In this document: in pieces, positions 1 to 7,686 of the stretch | Layout: each line of letters opens with the position of its first letter | Position numbering within the stretch: position 1 is the stretch's first letter | NCBI RefSeq assembly: GCF_029168315.1 | Contig: NZ_JARGYD010000019.1 | Span: 1-33,610 of the forward strand | Direction of reading: 5' to 3' | DNA: 33,610 nucleotides | Source: Psychromarinibacter halotolerans | Lineage (GTDB): Bacteria; Pseudomonadota; Alphaproteobacteria; Rhodobacterales; Rhodobacteraceae | Made by a program: the position numbers and the translations under genes | Notes under the pieces: model-generated | Seen by the model: only the letters and a program-made list of their open reading frames with translations | Databases searched by the model: none | Told to the model about the DNA's origin: nothing

Positions 1-95
1 TTTTGAGGGGCGAACGGGCGGAGCCCCCCGGCCCGCCCTTGGGCGGCAAAAGGTCCGGGGGACCTTTTGAGGGGCGAACGGGCGGAGCCCCCCGG
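1..95. repeat. 31-bp direct repeat flanking a GC-rich hairpin
   Basis: Bases 1-31 and 65-95 are identical 31-mers (starting TTTTGAGGGGCG). Between them lie two hairpins: CCGCCC/GGGCGG near 34-46 and a 9-bp stem AAAAGGTCC/GGACCTTTT (48-56 with 60-68, loop GGG). The arrangement resembles REP-type intergenic elements and may also end transcription of a gene left of the window. From 96 to 233 I see no convincing gene. Confidence 0.7.
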
Positions 96-233
96 GACCC
101 GCCGAAGATCGCACGGCAACTGGACGAACCGGCTTTCAAATCGCGCGAAGGGTTGTTTCCCGCTCAGGGCTCGATCCCGGCCGTTCCGCAGGCGCGCATC
201 TCGGCCACCATCGACAGCTGACGCGCGCCTCTG

Positions 234-692
234 TCAGGGCTGTTCCGTTACGGGCAGCTCCAGGTACTTGGCCAGCAGCCGTTTCATCTGCCCCATCTCG
301 CGCGGTGTCAGGCCGTTTGGCCGCGCCGCGTCATGGGCCAGCAGGACGGGCAGGGTGCGTTCGACCACCCCTTGGCCAGCCGGCGTCAGCGACAGGTGGA
401 TCGCGCGGCGGTCGGCCGGATCGGACCGGCGCTCCACCCAGCCCGAGGCCTCGAACCCCTTCAGCAACTTGGTCATATAGGCCAGCTTGATCATCAGCAT
501 CTCGGCGACCTCGCCGTGGCGGATGCCGGGGTTCTCGTGGATCACGGTCAGCACCGACAGCTGGGCCGTTGTCAGCCCCTCCAGCGTGTCCAGAGCTTCG
601 TCCAGCCGATAGACATGTGCCTGCGCCAAAGACAGCAGAAAGCCGGACATCTCTGTCAACACGCCAAAGCGTTGCGTCCCGTCGCCGGTCAT
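234..692 (-). CDS. MarR-family transcriptional regulator
   Basis: This is a 152-residue protein, a normal length for MarR regulators, which bind DNA as dimers and usually respond to small aromatic or phenolic ligands. The helix-turn-helix lies around residues 55-85 (GEVAEMLMIKLAYMTKLLKG), followed by the characteristic wing RRSDPADRRAIHLSLT, where the DxRxxxxxLT pattern is the family signature. It is transcribed away from aroQ, with 167 bp between the two starts. That is the usual layout when a MarR protein controls the divergent operon. An imperfect inverted repeat CTTGC-N6-GCAAG at 757-772 sits in this gap but is too short to call an operator. The ligand cannot be told from sequence. Family assignment is firm; the link to the aroQ module is inferred from position. 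Confidence 0.9.
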   Translation of the reverse strand: MTGDGTQRFGVLTEMSGFLLSLAQAHVYRLDEALDTLEGLTTAQLSVLTVIHENPGIRHGEVAEMLMIKLAYMTKLLKGFEASGWVERRSDPADRRAIHLSLTPAGQGVVERTLPVLLAHDAARPNGLTPREMGQMKRLLAKYLELPVTEQP

Positions 693-859
693 CTGCGCTT
701 CCGCCTCCCGAAACCGTTTGCGTGTGAACTTCTGGGTCGCGGTTGTGGCATGGCACCTTGCGCTGCGGCAAGCCTGTTCTGCGCTGGCGGGATGGCGCCG
801 GCGGCGGGATGTGCTATTCGGCGGACAAAGCGCCGCGACGGCGCATGACGAGGGACGAC

Positions 860-1294
860 ATGGCCAAGACGATCTACATCCTGAATGGACCCAACCTGAA
901 CCTTCTGGGCAAGCGCCAGCCCGAGATCTACGGCCACGACACGCTGGACGACGTCGAGCGCAACTGCCGCGCGGTGCTGGCGGACGGGTTCGATCTGAAG
1001 CTGATGCAGTCGAACTGGGAGGGCCAGATCGTCGACTGGATCCACGAAGCGCGCGAGCAGGCCTGCGGCATCGTCATCAACCCTGCCGCGCTGACCCATA
1101 CGTCGGTCGCGGTGCTGGACGCGCTGAACACCTTCGAGGGTCCGGTGATCGAGATCCACATCTCGAACGTCCACAAGCGCGAAAGCTTCCGGCACCATTC
1201 CTATGTGTCGATGCGCGCCGACGGCGTGATCGCCGGGCTGGGGATCGAGGGCTACGAGGCCGCCGTGCGCCGCGTCTGCACGTTGGCCGCCTGA
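860..1294 (+). CDS. aroQ: Type II 3-dehydroquinate dehydratase
   Basis: The 144-residue product matches the usual length of type II dehydroquinases, which interconvert 3-dehydroquinate and 3-dehydroshikimate in shikimate biosynthesis or quinate catabolism. The N-terminus carries NGPNLNLLG, then the lid with catalytic Arg19 and Tyr24 (GKRQPEIYG). Asn74 and His80 (NPAALTHTS), His100 (EIHISN) and Arg111 (FRHHSY) match the known active-site set. NPAAL replaces the commoner N[AP]GAY/GGL, so one conserved Gly is Ala. I chose the start at 860 because an AGGG lies 9 bp upstream and family similarity begins there; an in-frame ATG at 845 is possible. The gene ends 10 bp before an AroE-like gene. Family is certain. 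Whether it serves biosynthesis or a catabolic side pathway is open; the neighbours favour the latter. Confidence 0.92.
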   Translation: MAKTIYILNGPNLNLLGKRQPEIYGHDTLDDVERNCRAVLADGFDLKLMQSNWEGQIVDWIHEAREQACGIVINPAALTHTSVAVLDALNTFEGPVIEIHISNVHKRESFRHHSYVSMRADGVIAGLGIEGYEAAVRRVCTLAA

Positions 1295-1304
1295 GGCCGA
1301 CCCG

Positions 1305-2147
1305 ATGACCCAGTTGATTACCGGACACACGAAGATCATCGCCCACCTCGGTGTGCCGACGGAAAGCTTCCGCGCGCCGATGATCTACAACCCGTTCTTC
1401 GAGGAACAGGGCGTGGATTGCGTGGTGGTGCCGATGGGCTGCGGGCCCGCCGACTTTCCGCAGTTCATGCGCATGGTGGCCCGGCTGACCAACTTCACCG
1501 GCGCGCTGATCACCATGCCGCACAAGGTGCCGGCGGTGGACCTGCTGGACGAGATGTCGGCGGCGGTCAGGGTCTGCGGCGCCTGCAACGCGGTAAAACG
1601 CGGCGATGATGGGCGCCTGCTGGGCGACATGTTCGACGGCGAAGGCTTCTCGCGCGGGCTGCTGCGCAAGGGCTGCGGAATCGCGGGGCGCTCGGCGCTG
1701 GTTGTCGGTTCGGGCGGTGTGGGCTCGGCCATCGCTGCCGCACTTGCCGGGGCGGGGCTGGCCCGGCTGGGGCTGTATGACGTGAACGGCGCGGCGGCGG
1801 ATCGCTTGGCCGGGCGGCTGTCGGACAGCTACCCGGACGTCGCGGTCTCGACCGGGTCGAACGATCCCGAAGGATGGGACATCGTGGTGAACGCGACGCC
1901 GCTGGGCATGAACGAGGGCGACCCGATGCCGGTGGACGTGGCGCGCATCGCCCCCTCGACCTTCGTGGGCGAGGTGGTGATGAAGCGCGAGGAAACCGCA
2001 TTTCTTGCCGCTGCCCGCGCCCAAGGCTGCGCCACGCAGGTCGGGTCCGACATGCTGTTCGAGCAGATCCCGGCCTATCTGGAATTCTTCGGCCTGCCGA
2101 CGACGACGCCGGATGTACTCCGCCGCGTGTCACGGTTAACGTATTAA
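1305..2147 (+). CDS. Shikimate dehydrogenase-like protein with altered substrate pocket
   Basis: The 280-residue protein has the AroE two-domain layout: a substrate domain (about 1-115), then a Rossmann domain with VVGSGGVGSA near residue 140. By eye it keeps the catalytic Lys of NVTxPxK (here LITMPHK), the Asn of AxN (ACNA) and the catalytic Asp of GDNTDG (here GDMFDGEG). It lacks the HSxSP motif whose two serines bind the shikimate carboxylate; the aligned segment reads TESFRAP. The Thr after the pocket Asn and the Asn/Thr of DNTD are also changed. This argues for a substrate other than shikimate, as in known AroE-like paralogues (SDH-L, Ael1, RifI groups). The gene follows aroQ by 10 bp, so the two are probably cotranscribed. 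Oxidoreductase of the AroE superfamily: firm. Substrate: unknown. Confidence 0.85.
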   Translation: MTQLITGHTKIIAHLGVPTESFRAPMIYNPFFEEQGVDCVVVPMGCGPADFPQFMRMVARLTNFTGALITMPHKVPAVDLLDEMSAAVRVCGACNAVKRGDDGRLLGDMFDGEGFSRGLLRKGCGIAGRSALVVGSGGVGSAIAAALAGAGLARLGLYDVNGAAADRLAGRLSDSYPDVAVSTGSNDPEGWDIVVNATPLGMNEGDPMPVDVARIAPSTFVGEVVMKREETAFLAAARAQGCATQVGSDMLFEQIPAYLEFFGLPTTTPDVLRRVSRLTY

Positions 2148-2174
2148 CGAACACACGCTGGGAGGAGCGACACG

Positions 2175-2951
2175 ATGGAATTTCCGAAAAACCGGTTTAA
2201 GGAAGCAATCCTTGCGGGGACGCCGCAGGTCGGCATCTGGTGCTCGATCCCCGATCCCGCGATGGCCGAGATGCTGGCGAACACCGGCTACGACTGGATG
2301 ATGTTCGACACCGAACACTCTCCGATGGATCCGCTGAACGTACAGCCGATGCTTCAGGCCGCGGCCCCCTATGACGTGTCCTGCGCTGTGCGGCCCACCG
2401 GCCTTGACCCGCTGCAGATCAAGAAGTTCCTCGACGCGGGCGCCCAGACGGTGATGATCCCCTACATCCAGACCCCGGAAGAGGCGGCGCTGGCAGTGGC
2501 GGCAGTCACATATCCGCCCGACGGGATGCGCGGCGTCGCGGGCGTGATGCGCGCCAGCCGCTGGGGCGCGGTCGCCGATTACGGCAAGAAGGCGCGCGAC
2601 GAGATCTGCCTGATCGTGCAGATCGAAACCAAGGAAGCTGTCGACCGGCTTGAAGAGATCGCCGCCGTGCCGGGTGTCGACGCCATCTTCGTGGGGCCAG
2701 CCGACATGGCCGCCTCGCTGGGCTATATCGGCCAGAATGGCCACCCAGAGGTCCGCCGCGCCTGCGCCGACGCCATCCGCCGCATCCGCGCCGCAGGCAA
2801 ACCGGCTGGCTTCCTGTCGCCGGACGACTCGCTGCTTGAGGAAATGGTGGACGCGGGTTCGGTCTTCACCGCCGTGGACCTCGACGTGACCATCCTGCGC
2901 CGCGGCGCGCTGGCTCGCGCCAAGGCGTGGCAGGACCGGCTGAAAAGCTAG
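2175..2951 (+). CDS. HpcH/HpaI-family class II pyruvate aldolase
   Basis: The 258-residue protein belongs to the HpcH/HpaI aldolase family, metal-dependent TIM-barrel enzymes that split 2-keto-3-deoxy acids into pyruvate (or oxaloacetate) and an aldehyde. Supporting motifs are WMMFDTEHSPMD near residue 40 (barrel strand with the catalytic acid-base residues), the metal-binding Glu in VQIETKEAV and the metal-binding Asp in IFVGPADMAASLG. A strong GGAGG at 2160-2164 precedes the ATG. It lies 27 bp after the AroE-like gene and probably belongs to the same transcript. Related enzymes include 2-keto-3-deoxy-L-rhamnonate, 2-oxoheptanedioate and 4-hydroxy-2-oxovalerate-type aldolases, and sequence alone does not separate them. 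The aroQ/aroE-like context suggests cleavage of an intermediate from a ring or sugar-acid substrate. Confidence 0.88.
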   Translation: MEFPKNRFKEAILAGTPQVGIWCSIPDPAMAEMLANTGYDWMMFDTEHSPMDPLNVQPMLQAAAPYDVSCAVRPTGLDPLQIKKFLDAGAQTVMIPYIQTPEEAALAVAAVTYPPDGMRGVAGVMRASRWGAVADYGKKARDEICLIVQIETKEAVDRLEEIAAVPGVDAIFVGPADMAASLGYIGQNGHPEVRRACADAIRRIRAAGKPAGFLSPDDSLLEEMVDAGSVFTAVDLDVTILRRGALARAKAWQDRLKS

Positions 2952-2966
2952 GCGGCGCACTGGGGC

Positions 2967-3023
2967 CTTCTTCTCTTCCACAATACCTCGGGGGAGTCGC
3001 GCAGCGACGGGGGCAGAGCCCCC
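2967..3023 (+). repeat. 57-bp dispersed REP-like element, copy 1
   Basis: This segment starts CTTCTTCTCTTCC and ends in a GGGGGC/GCCCCC hairpin. It matches 54 of 57 bases at 16911-16967. Internal stems are GTCGC-GCA-GCGAC and GGGGGC-AGA-GCCCCC. It lies just after the aldolase stop codon, a typical place for REP elements. Confidence 0.75.
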
Positions 3024-3040
3024 TTACGCTCCCGTTGATG

Positions 3041-3076
3041 CGCACCTTCGGTGCGACTGGGGCAGCGCCCCCTTTT
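3041..3076 (+). terminator. Possible rho-independent terminator
   Basis: A 6-bp hairpin CGCACC-TTC-GGTGCG (3041-3055) is followed by GGGGC-AGC-GCCCC (3059-3071) and then CTTTT. It could end the aroQ-aroE-like-aldolase transcript before the MFS gene. The T-run is short and overlaps a repeat-rich block, so this is tentative. Confidence 0.4.
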
Positions 3077-3154
3077 GCGCGCCACCTGCCGCCGCGTTCA
3101 TTGCCAAGGTGACGGGCATTGGACATTGCCGCCGCCGCCGCCTAGCGTCCGCGC

Positions 3155-4372
3155 ATGAGCACTGCGTCCCTTCTCGATACCAAATACTCTTGGACCCGGC
3201 TGGCGATCACGCTGGCCGTCGCGTCGATCGGGAACGTGGGGATGTGGGCGGTGATCATGGTGCTGCCCTCGGTCGAGGTGCAGTTCGACGTGTCCCGCGC
3301 CGACGCCTCGCTGCCGTGGACGCTGACGATGGTCGGTTATGCGCTGGGCAACCTGCTGCTGGGCCGTGCGATCGACAGGTTCGGTGTCACGCGTGTGCTG
3401 CTTGTTGCCGCCGTGTCCAACGCCGCAGGCTTCGCGCTGGCGTCGGCAAGTACCGGTATACTGATGCTCTCGCTTTGCCAGTTGCTGATCGGGTTCGGCA
3501 CGGCGGCGAGTTTCGGGCCGTTGATCGCCGACATTTCGCAGTGGTTCCTGCGTCGGCGCGGCGTCGCGGTGGGGATCGCGGCGGCGGGGAACTACCTGTC
3601 CGGTGCGGTTTGGCCGTGGCTGTTGTCCGATGTGCTGGTCGACCGCGGCTGGTCGGCCGTTTACCTGACCCTGTCGGTTGCGACCCTCGCGCTGATGATC
3701 CCCGGCGCGCTGGCCCTGCGGCGCCGGGTGCCGCCAGAGGCGCAGGCCGAATCCGACGCGGTCTCCAGCCTCAACCGCGGGCGGGTCAACCTGTCACCGG
3801 CCGTGCTGCAATGGGCGCTGGTGGTGGCCGGGGTCGGCTGCTGCGTGGCGATGTCGATGCCGCAGGTTCATATCGTGGCGCTGTGCACCGACCTTGGCTA
3901 TGGCCCGGCGGTCGGCACCGAGATGCTGTCGCTGATGCTGTGGGGCGGGGTGCTTTCGCGCTTCGTCTCCGGCGTGATGGCCGACCGGCTGGGCGGCGTG
4001 ATGACGCTGATGGTCGGTTCGACCCTGCAATGCATCGCGCTGCTGCTGTACCTGCCGGCGGGGGGCATGGCGTCGCTTTATGCGGTGTCGCTTGTATTCG
4101 GTCTTAGCCAGGGCGGCATCGTGCCAAGCTATGCCGTGATCATCCGCGAATACATGCCCGCGCGCGAGGCCGGTGCCCGCGTCGGCTTCGTGATCTGCGC
4201 GACCATCCTTGGGATGGCGCTGGGCGGCTGGCTGTCAGGGTGGATCTACGACCAGACCGGCAGCTACACGATGGCCTTCCTGAACGGGATCGCGTGGAAC
4301 CTTCTGAACCTCGCGATCGTCGGTTACATTTTCTTCACCACGCGGCGCCGGGCGGGGCTTGCCCATGCCTGA
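3155..4372 (+). CDS. Major facilitator superfamily transporter
   Basis: The 405-residue integral membrane protein has about twelve hydrophobic segments in two halves, with a charged central loop (RRRVPPEAQAESDAV, about 189-205). The MFS loop 2-3 signature appears as GNLLLGRAIDRFGVTRVL near residue 65, with a second-half equivalent SGVMADRLGGVM. It resembles the monocarboxylate/oxalate-formate-type branch of MFS, which usually carries small organic acids, but the substrate cannot be read from sequence. It lies 203 bp after the aldolase, separated by repeats, so it may have its own promoter. Its place beside the aroQ/aroE-like/aldolase genes and a MarR regulator suggests uptake of their substrate. 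No clear ribosome binding site precedes the chosen ATG. Confidence 0.85.
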   Translation: MSTASLLDTKYSWTRLAITLAVASIGNVGMWAVIMVLPSVEVQFDVSRADASLPWTLTMVGYALGNLLLGRAIDRFGVTRVLLVAAVSNAAGFALASASTGILMLSLCQLLIGFGTAASFGPLIADISQWFLRRRGVAVGIAAAGNYLSGAVWPWLLSDVLVDRGWSAVYLTLSVATLALMIPGALALRRRVPPEAQAESDAVSSLNRGRVNLSPAVLQWALVVAGVGCCVAMSMPQVHIVALCTDLGYGPAVGTEMLSLMLWGGVLSRFVSGVMADRLGGVMTLMVGSTLQCIALLLYLPAGGMASLYAVSLVFGLSQGGIVPSYAVIIREYMPAREAGARVGFVICATILGMALGGWLSGWIYDQTGSYTMAFLNGIAWNLLNLAIVGYIFFTTRRRAGLAHA

Positions 4373-4459
4373 GCACCTGCGAGATGTCGTATTCAGACGC
4401 GCCGTCCGGCGCACCCGCCTGCTAGACCCCACGCGACCCAGATAAACCGGAGGCCGAAG

Positions 4460-5848
4460 ATGAACGTGAACCTGACCCCCAACGACCTGTCCCACGTGGT
4501 CGCGGCCGACCGCGCCCACGTCTGGCACCACCTGACCCAGCACAAGCCTTACGAAACGGTCGACCCCCGCGTCATCGTCGAGGGGCGCGGCGTGAAGGTC
4601 TGGGACGCCACCGGCAAGGAATACATCGACGCCGTGTCCGGCGGCGTCTGGACCGTGAACGTCGGCTACGGCCGCGAGACCATCGCCGACGCCGTGCGCG
4701 ACCAACTGGTGAAGATGAACTTCTTCGGCGGCTCGATGGGGTCCGTGCCCGGCGCGCTGTTCGCCGAGAAGCTTCTGGAGAAGATGCCGGGCATGAGCCG
4801 GGTCTACTATTCCAACAGCGGGTCCGAGGCGAACGAGAAGGCGTTCAAGATGGTCCGCCAGATCTCGCAGCGATTCCACGGCGGCAAGAAGTGGAAGATC
4901 CTGTACCGCGACCGCGACTATCACGGCACGACCATCGCCTGTCTTGGCGCTGGTGGACAGGACGAGCGCGGCGCGCTGTACGGTCCGTTCCCCGATGGCT
5001 TCGTTCGGGTGCCGCACTGTCTTGAGTACCGCAAGCAGTGGGACGACGTATCCGGCGCCGACTATGGCCGCCGCGCCGCCGATGCCATCGAAGAGGTGAT
5101 CCTGCGCGAAGGCCCCGATACCGTGGGCGCCATCTGCCTTGAACCGGTCACCGCCGGCGGCGGCGTCATCGTCCCGCCCGAGGGGTACTGGCCCCGCGTG
5201 CAAGAGATCTGCCGCAAGTACGACATCCTGCTGCACATCGACGAGGTGGTCTGCGGGCTGGGCCGCACCGGCACGTGGTTCGGTTATCAGAACTGGGGCG
5301 TCGAGCCGGATTTCGTCACGATGGCGAAGGGTGTCGCGTCCGGCTACGCCGCGATTTCCTGCACCGTGACGACCGAGAAGGTCTTCGAGATGTTCAAGGA
5401 CGACGCCAGCGATCCGATGTCCTACTTCCGCGACATCTCGACCTTCGGCGGCTGCACCGCGGGCCCGGCTGCGGCGCTGGAAAACATGCGCATCATCGAG
5501 GACGAGAACCTGCTCGACAACTGCCTTGCCATGAGCGAGCGGCTGATGGGCAACCTCGAAAAGCTGAAGGAAAAGCACGCCGTGATCGGCGATGTGCGCG
5601 GCAAGGGCCTGTTCTGTGGTGCCGAGTTGGTGGCCGACCGCGAGACGAAACAGCCGGTCGAGGAAAAGAAGGCGCAGGCCGTTGTCGCGGGCGCGATGGT
5701 GCGCGGCGTGATCATCGGCTGCACCAACCGGTCGCTGCCGGGGATGAACACGACGCTGTGCCTGAGCCCGGCGCTGATCGTCACCCCGGCCGAGATCGAC
5801 AAGATCACCGACGCCATCGACGGTGCGCTGACCGAGGTTTTCGGCTAA
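4460..5848 (+). CDS. tpa: Class III aminotransferase, probable taurine-pyruvate aminotransferase
   Basis: The 462-residue PLP enzyme is full length for class III (omega) aminotransferases. The PLP-binding Asp261 lies in HIDEVVCGLGRTG and the Schiff-base lysine is Lys290 in FVTMAKGVASGY. YYSNSGSEANEKAFKM (116-131) binds the cofactor phosphate. Stretches such as HHLTQHKPYET, DAVSGGVWTVNVGYGRE and ISTFGGCTAGPAAALEN recall taurine-pyruvate aminotransferases, which turn taurine plus pyruvate into sulfoacetaldehyde plus alanine. This specificity comes from memory of the family, not alignment. No tauABC transporter or xsc gene is in the window, so a related omega-amino acid or polyamine substrate is possible. 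GGAGG lies 6 bp upstream of the ATG. A small DsrE-like gene follows. Confidence 0.7.
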   Translation: MNVNLTPNDLSHVVAADRAHVWHHLTQHKPYETVDPRVIVEGRGVKVWDATGKEYIDAVSGGVWTVNVGYGRETIADAVRDQLVKMNFFGGSMGSVPGALFAEKLLEKMPGMSRVYYSNSGSEANEKAFKMVRQISQRFHGGKKWKILYRDRDYHGTTIACLGAGGQDERGALYGPFPDGFVRVPHCLEYRKQWDDVSGADYGRRAADAIEEVILREGPDTVGAICLEPVTAGGGVIVPPEGYWPRVQEICRKYDILLHIDEVVCGLGRTGTWFGYQNWGVEPDFVTMAKGVASGYAAISCTVTTEKVFEMFKDDASDPMSYFRDISTFGGCTAGPAAALENMRIIEDENLLDNCLAMSERLMGNLEKLKEKHAVIGDVRGKGLFCGAELVADRETKQPVEEKKAQAVVAGAMVRGVIIGCTNRSLPGMNTTLCLSPALIVTPAEIDKITDAIDGALTEVFG

Positions 5849-5858
5849 GCTTGCTACG

Positions 5859-5883
5859 ACCGGGCGGCCCCGCGCCGCCCGGT
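5859..5883. terminator. 10-bp GC hairpin after the aminotransferase gene
   Basis: Bases 5859-5868 pair with 5874-5883 (ACCGGGCGGC with GCCGCCCGGT, loop CCCGC). The hairpin starts 10 bp after the stop codon but has no T-run, so it may be a transcript-stabilising stem rather than a true terminator. Confidence 0.4.
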
Positions 5884-5938
5884 GTCCCTTGGGGAGTTGG
5901 GGACAAGGCAGACCGCCGGGCGACAGAGGGAGGAGCCG

Positions 5939-6298
5939 ATGGCGACATTTCTGATCCACATCCACACCGGGCACGCCGACCCAAACAAGGCGACGCTGGG
6001 CCTATTGGTTGCACTGGCCGCGAAGGACGAGGGCCACGATGTCACCGTCTTCCTTGCCGGTGACGGGGTGCACCTGCTGGCCCCCGCGAACCGCGATCTG
6101 GAGGGCGAGGGCACCGGCGTGATCGGCGCGCACCTTGACCGCCATGCCGAGGCGGGGACGCCCTTTCTTGTGTCGGGAAAATCCGCGAAGGCCCGCGGCT
6201 ATGACGATGCGCTGCTTGACGGTCTAAACGCCAGTTTCGCCATGCCCGACCGGCTGGTGCAGGCGGCTGCCGCGGCGGACACGGTGCTGTGCTACTAG
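5939..6298 (+). CDS. DsrE-like family protein
   Basis: The 119-residue protein resembles DsrE/DsrF-like small alpha/beta proteins. The N-terminal strand TFLIHIHTGHADPNKATLGLL and the following VTVFLAGDGVHLL match the family's first two strand-helix units. Family members either relay sulfur through a conserved cysteine or have lost it. The only cysteine here is the penultimate residue (VLCY), so a sulfur relay role is not obvious. GGGAGGAG lies just upstream of the chosen ATG; an upstream in-frame ATG at 5882 is less likely because similarity begins at 5939. It sits 90 bp after the aminotransferase gene on the same strand. Function unknown. Confidence 0.7.
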   Translation: MATFLIHIHTGHADPNKATLGLLVALAAKDEGHDVTVFLAGDGVHLLAPANRDLEGEGTGVIGAHLDRHAEAGTPFLVSGKSAKARGYDDALLDGLNASFAMPDRLVQAAAAADTVLCY

Positions 6299-6384
6299 CC
6301 AGCGCCGCGCACCGTCCCAAGGTCCATTGCATCGCCCCCGCCTTTTTGCCATGACGCGCGGGCATCAGCGAAAGGCTTTGGGCG

Positions 6385-7650
6385 ATGGACCATTTTCTGT
6401 ACCGTGACGGCATCCTGCACGCCGAGGACGTTCCCGTTCCGGACATCGCGGCTGCGGTGGGTTCGCCGTTCTACGTCTATTCCACCGCCACGCTGACGCG
6501 GCATTTCAAGCTGTTCGACGAAGGGCTGGACGGCGTGCCGCACCTTGTCTGCTACGCGATGAAAGCGAACTCGAACCAAGCCGTCCTGAAGGTGCTGGAA
6601 CAGCTTGGCGCCGGGGTCGACGTGGTGTCGGGCGGCGAATACGCGCGGGCGAAGGCGGCGGGCTTCAGCGGCGACCGCATCGTGTTCTCGGGCGTCGGCA
6701 AGACCCGCGAAGAGATGCGGCAGGTGCTGGAAGGCGGCGTGCGCCAGATCAACCTTGAAAGCGAGCCCGAGATGCGGCTGCTGTCCGAGGTCGCGGCGTC
6801 GATGGGCGTGACCGTCCCCGTGACCGTGCGCGTGAACCCCGATGTCGATGCCAAGACGCACGAGAAGATCGCGACCGGCAAGAAAGAGAACAAGTTCGGC
6901 ATCCCGATCGCCCGCGCCCGCGAGGTTTATGCCGAGGTCGCCGCGCTGCCGGGGCTGGACGTGGTGGGAATCGACGTGCACATCGGCAGCCAGCTGACCG
7001 ACCTGCAGCCTTTCCGCGATGCCTACAATCTGGTCGTGTCGCTTACCGAACAGCTTCGGGCCGAAGGGCACGACATCCGTCGTCTGGACCTTGGCGGCGG
7101 ACTTGGCATCCCCTACGAGCGATCCAACGCGGCGCCGCCGCTGCCCACCGATTATTGCGAGATGGTGAAAGAGGTCGTCGGCCCCACCGGCTGCGAGGTC
7201 GAGATCGAGCCAGGCCGCCTGATCGCTGGCAACGCGGGCATCCTCGTCAGCGGCGTGATCTTCGTGAAATCCGGCGAGGGCCGCGATTTTCTTATTCTTG
7301 ACAGTGCGATGAACGACCTGATCCGTCCCGCGATGTATGGTAGCCACCACGACATCGTGCCGGTGAAGGAACCCGTGGCGGGCGTCGAGTACGCGCCCTA
7401 CGACATCGTCGGCCCGATCTGCGAATCCGGCGACACCTTTGCCAAGCAGCGCCAGATGCCCCCGGTCGCGCCCGGCGATCTTGTGGCATTCCGGTCGGCC
7501 GGAGCCTATGGCGCGGTCATGTCGTCCGAGTACAACACGCGGCCGCTGATCCCCGAAGTGCTGGTTCACGAAGATCAATTTGCCGTCATCCGCCCGCGAC
7601 CTTCCTTTGACGAAATCATCGCGCGCGATAAGGTGCCTGCATGGTTGTAA
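6385..7650 (+). CDS. lysA: Diaminopimelate decarboxylase
   Basis: The 421-residue protein has the length and motifs of LysA, the PLP enzyme that decarboxylates meso-diaminopimelate to L-lysine in the cytoplasm. The PLP lysine is Lys60 in CYAMKANSN. HIGSQLTDL carries the conserved His-Gly-Ser, LDLGGGLGIPY and EIEPGRLIAGNAG bind the PLP phosphate, and Cys346 in CESGDTFAK contributes to the active site from the partner subunit. An AAAGG at 6371-6375 precedes the ATG by 9 bp. The gene is followed 36 bp later by the DUF4175 gene, so the two may be cotranscribed. No frameshift or missing motif was seen. Confidence 0.97.
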   Translation: MDHFLYRDGILHAEDVPVPDIAAAVGSPFYVYSTATLTRHFKLFDEGLDGVPHLVCYAMKANSNQAVLKVLEQLGAGVDVVSGGEYARAKAAGFSGDRIVFSGVGKTREEMRQVLEGGVRQINLESEPEMRLLSEVAASMGVTVPVTVRVNPDVDAKTHEKIATGKKENKFGIPIARAREVYAEVAALPGLDVVGIDVHIGSQLTDLQPFRDAYNLVVSLTEQLRAEGHDIRRLDLGGGLGIPYERSNAAPPLPTDYCEMVKEVVGPTGCEVEIEPGRLIAGNAGILVSGVIFVKSGEGRDFLILDSAMNDLIRPAMYGSHHDIVPVKEPVAGVEYAPYDIVGPICESGDTFAKQRQMPPVAPGDLVAFRSAGAYGAVMSSEYNTRPLIPEVLVHEDQFAVIRPRPSFDEIIARDKVPAWL

Positions 7651-7686
7651 GGCGCGATCCCGCGCAACAACCACTGGCACGGGTAC

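Noticed and set aside
96..233. Possible short minus-strand peptide MVAEMRACGTAGIEP ending near 167
   Set aside because: It is only 15 codons, has no ribosome binding site and no recognisable similarity. It could be a gene remnant, but nothing supports that.
757..772. CTTGC-N6-GCAAG as a MarR operator
   Set aside because: A 5-bp inverted repeat is expected by chance in a spacer of this length, and MarR sites are normally longer.
4235..5974. A 579-codon minus-strand frame opposite the aminotransferase gene
   Set aside because: No domain is recognisable and it lies fully opposite a PLP enzyme with all its motifs.
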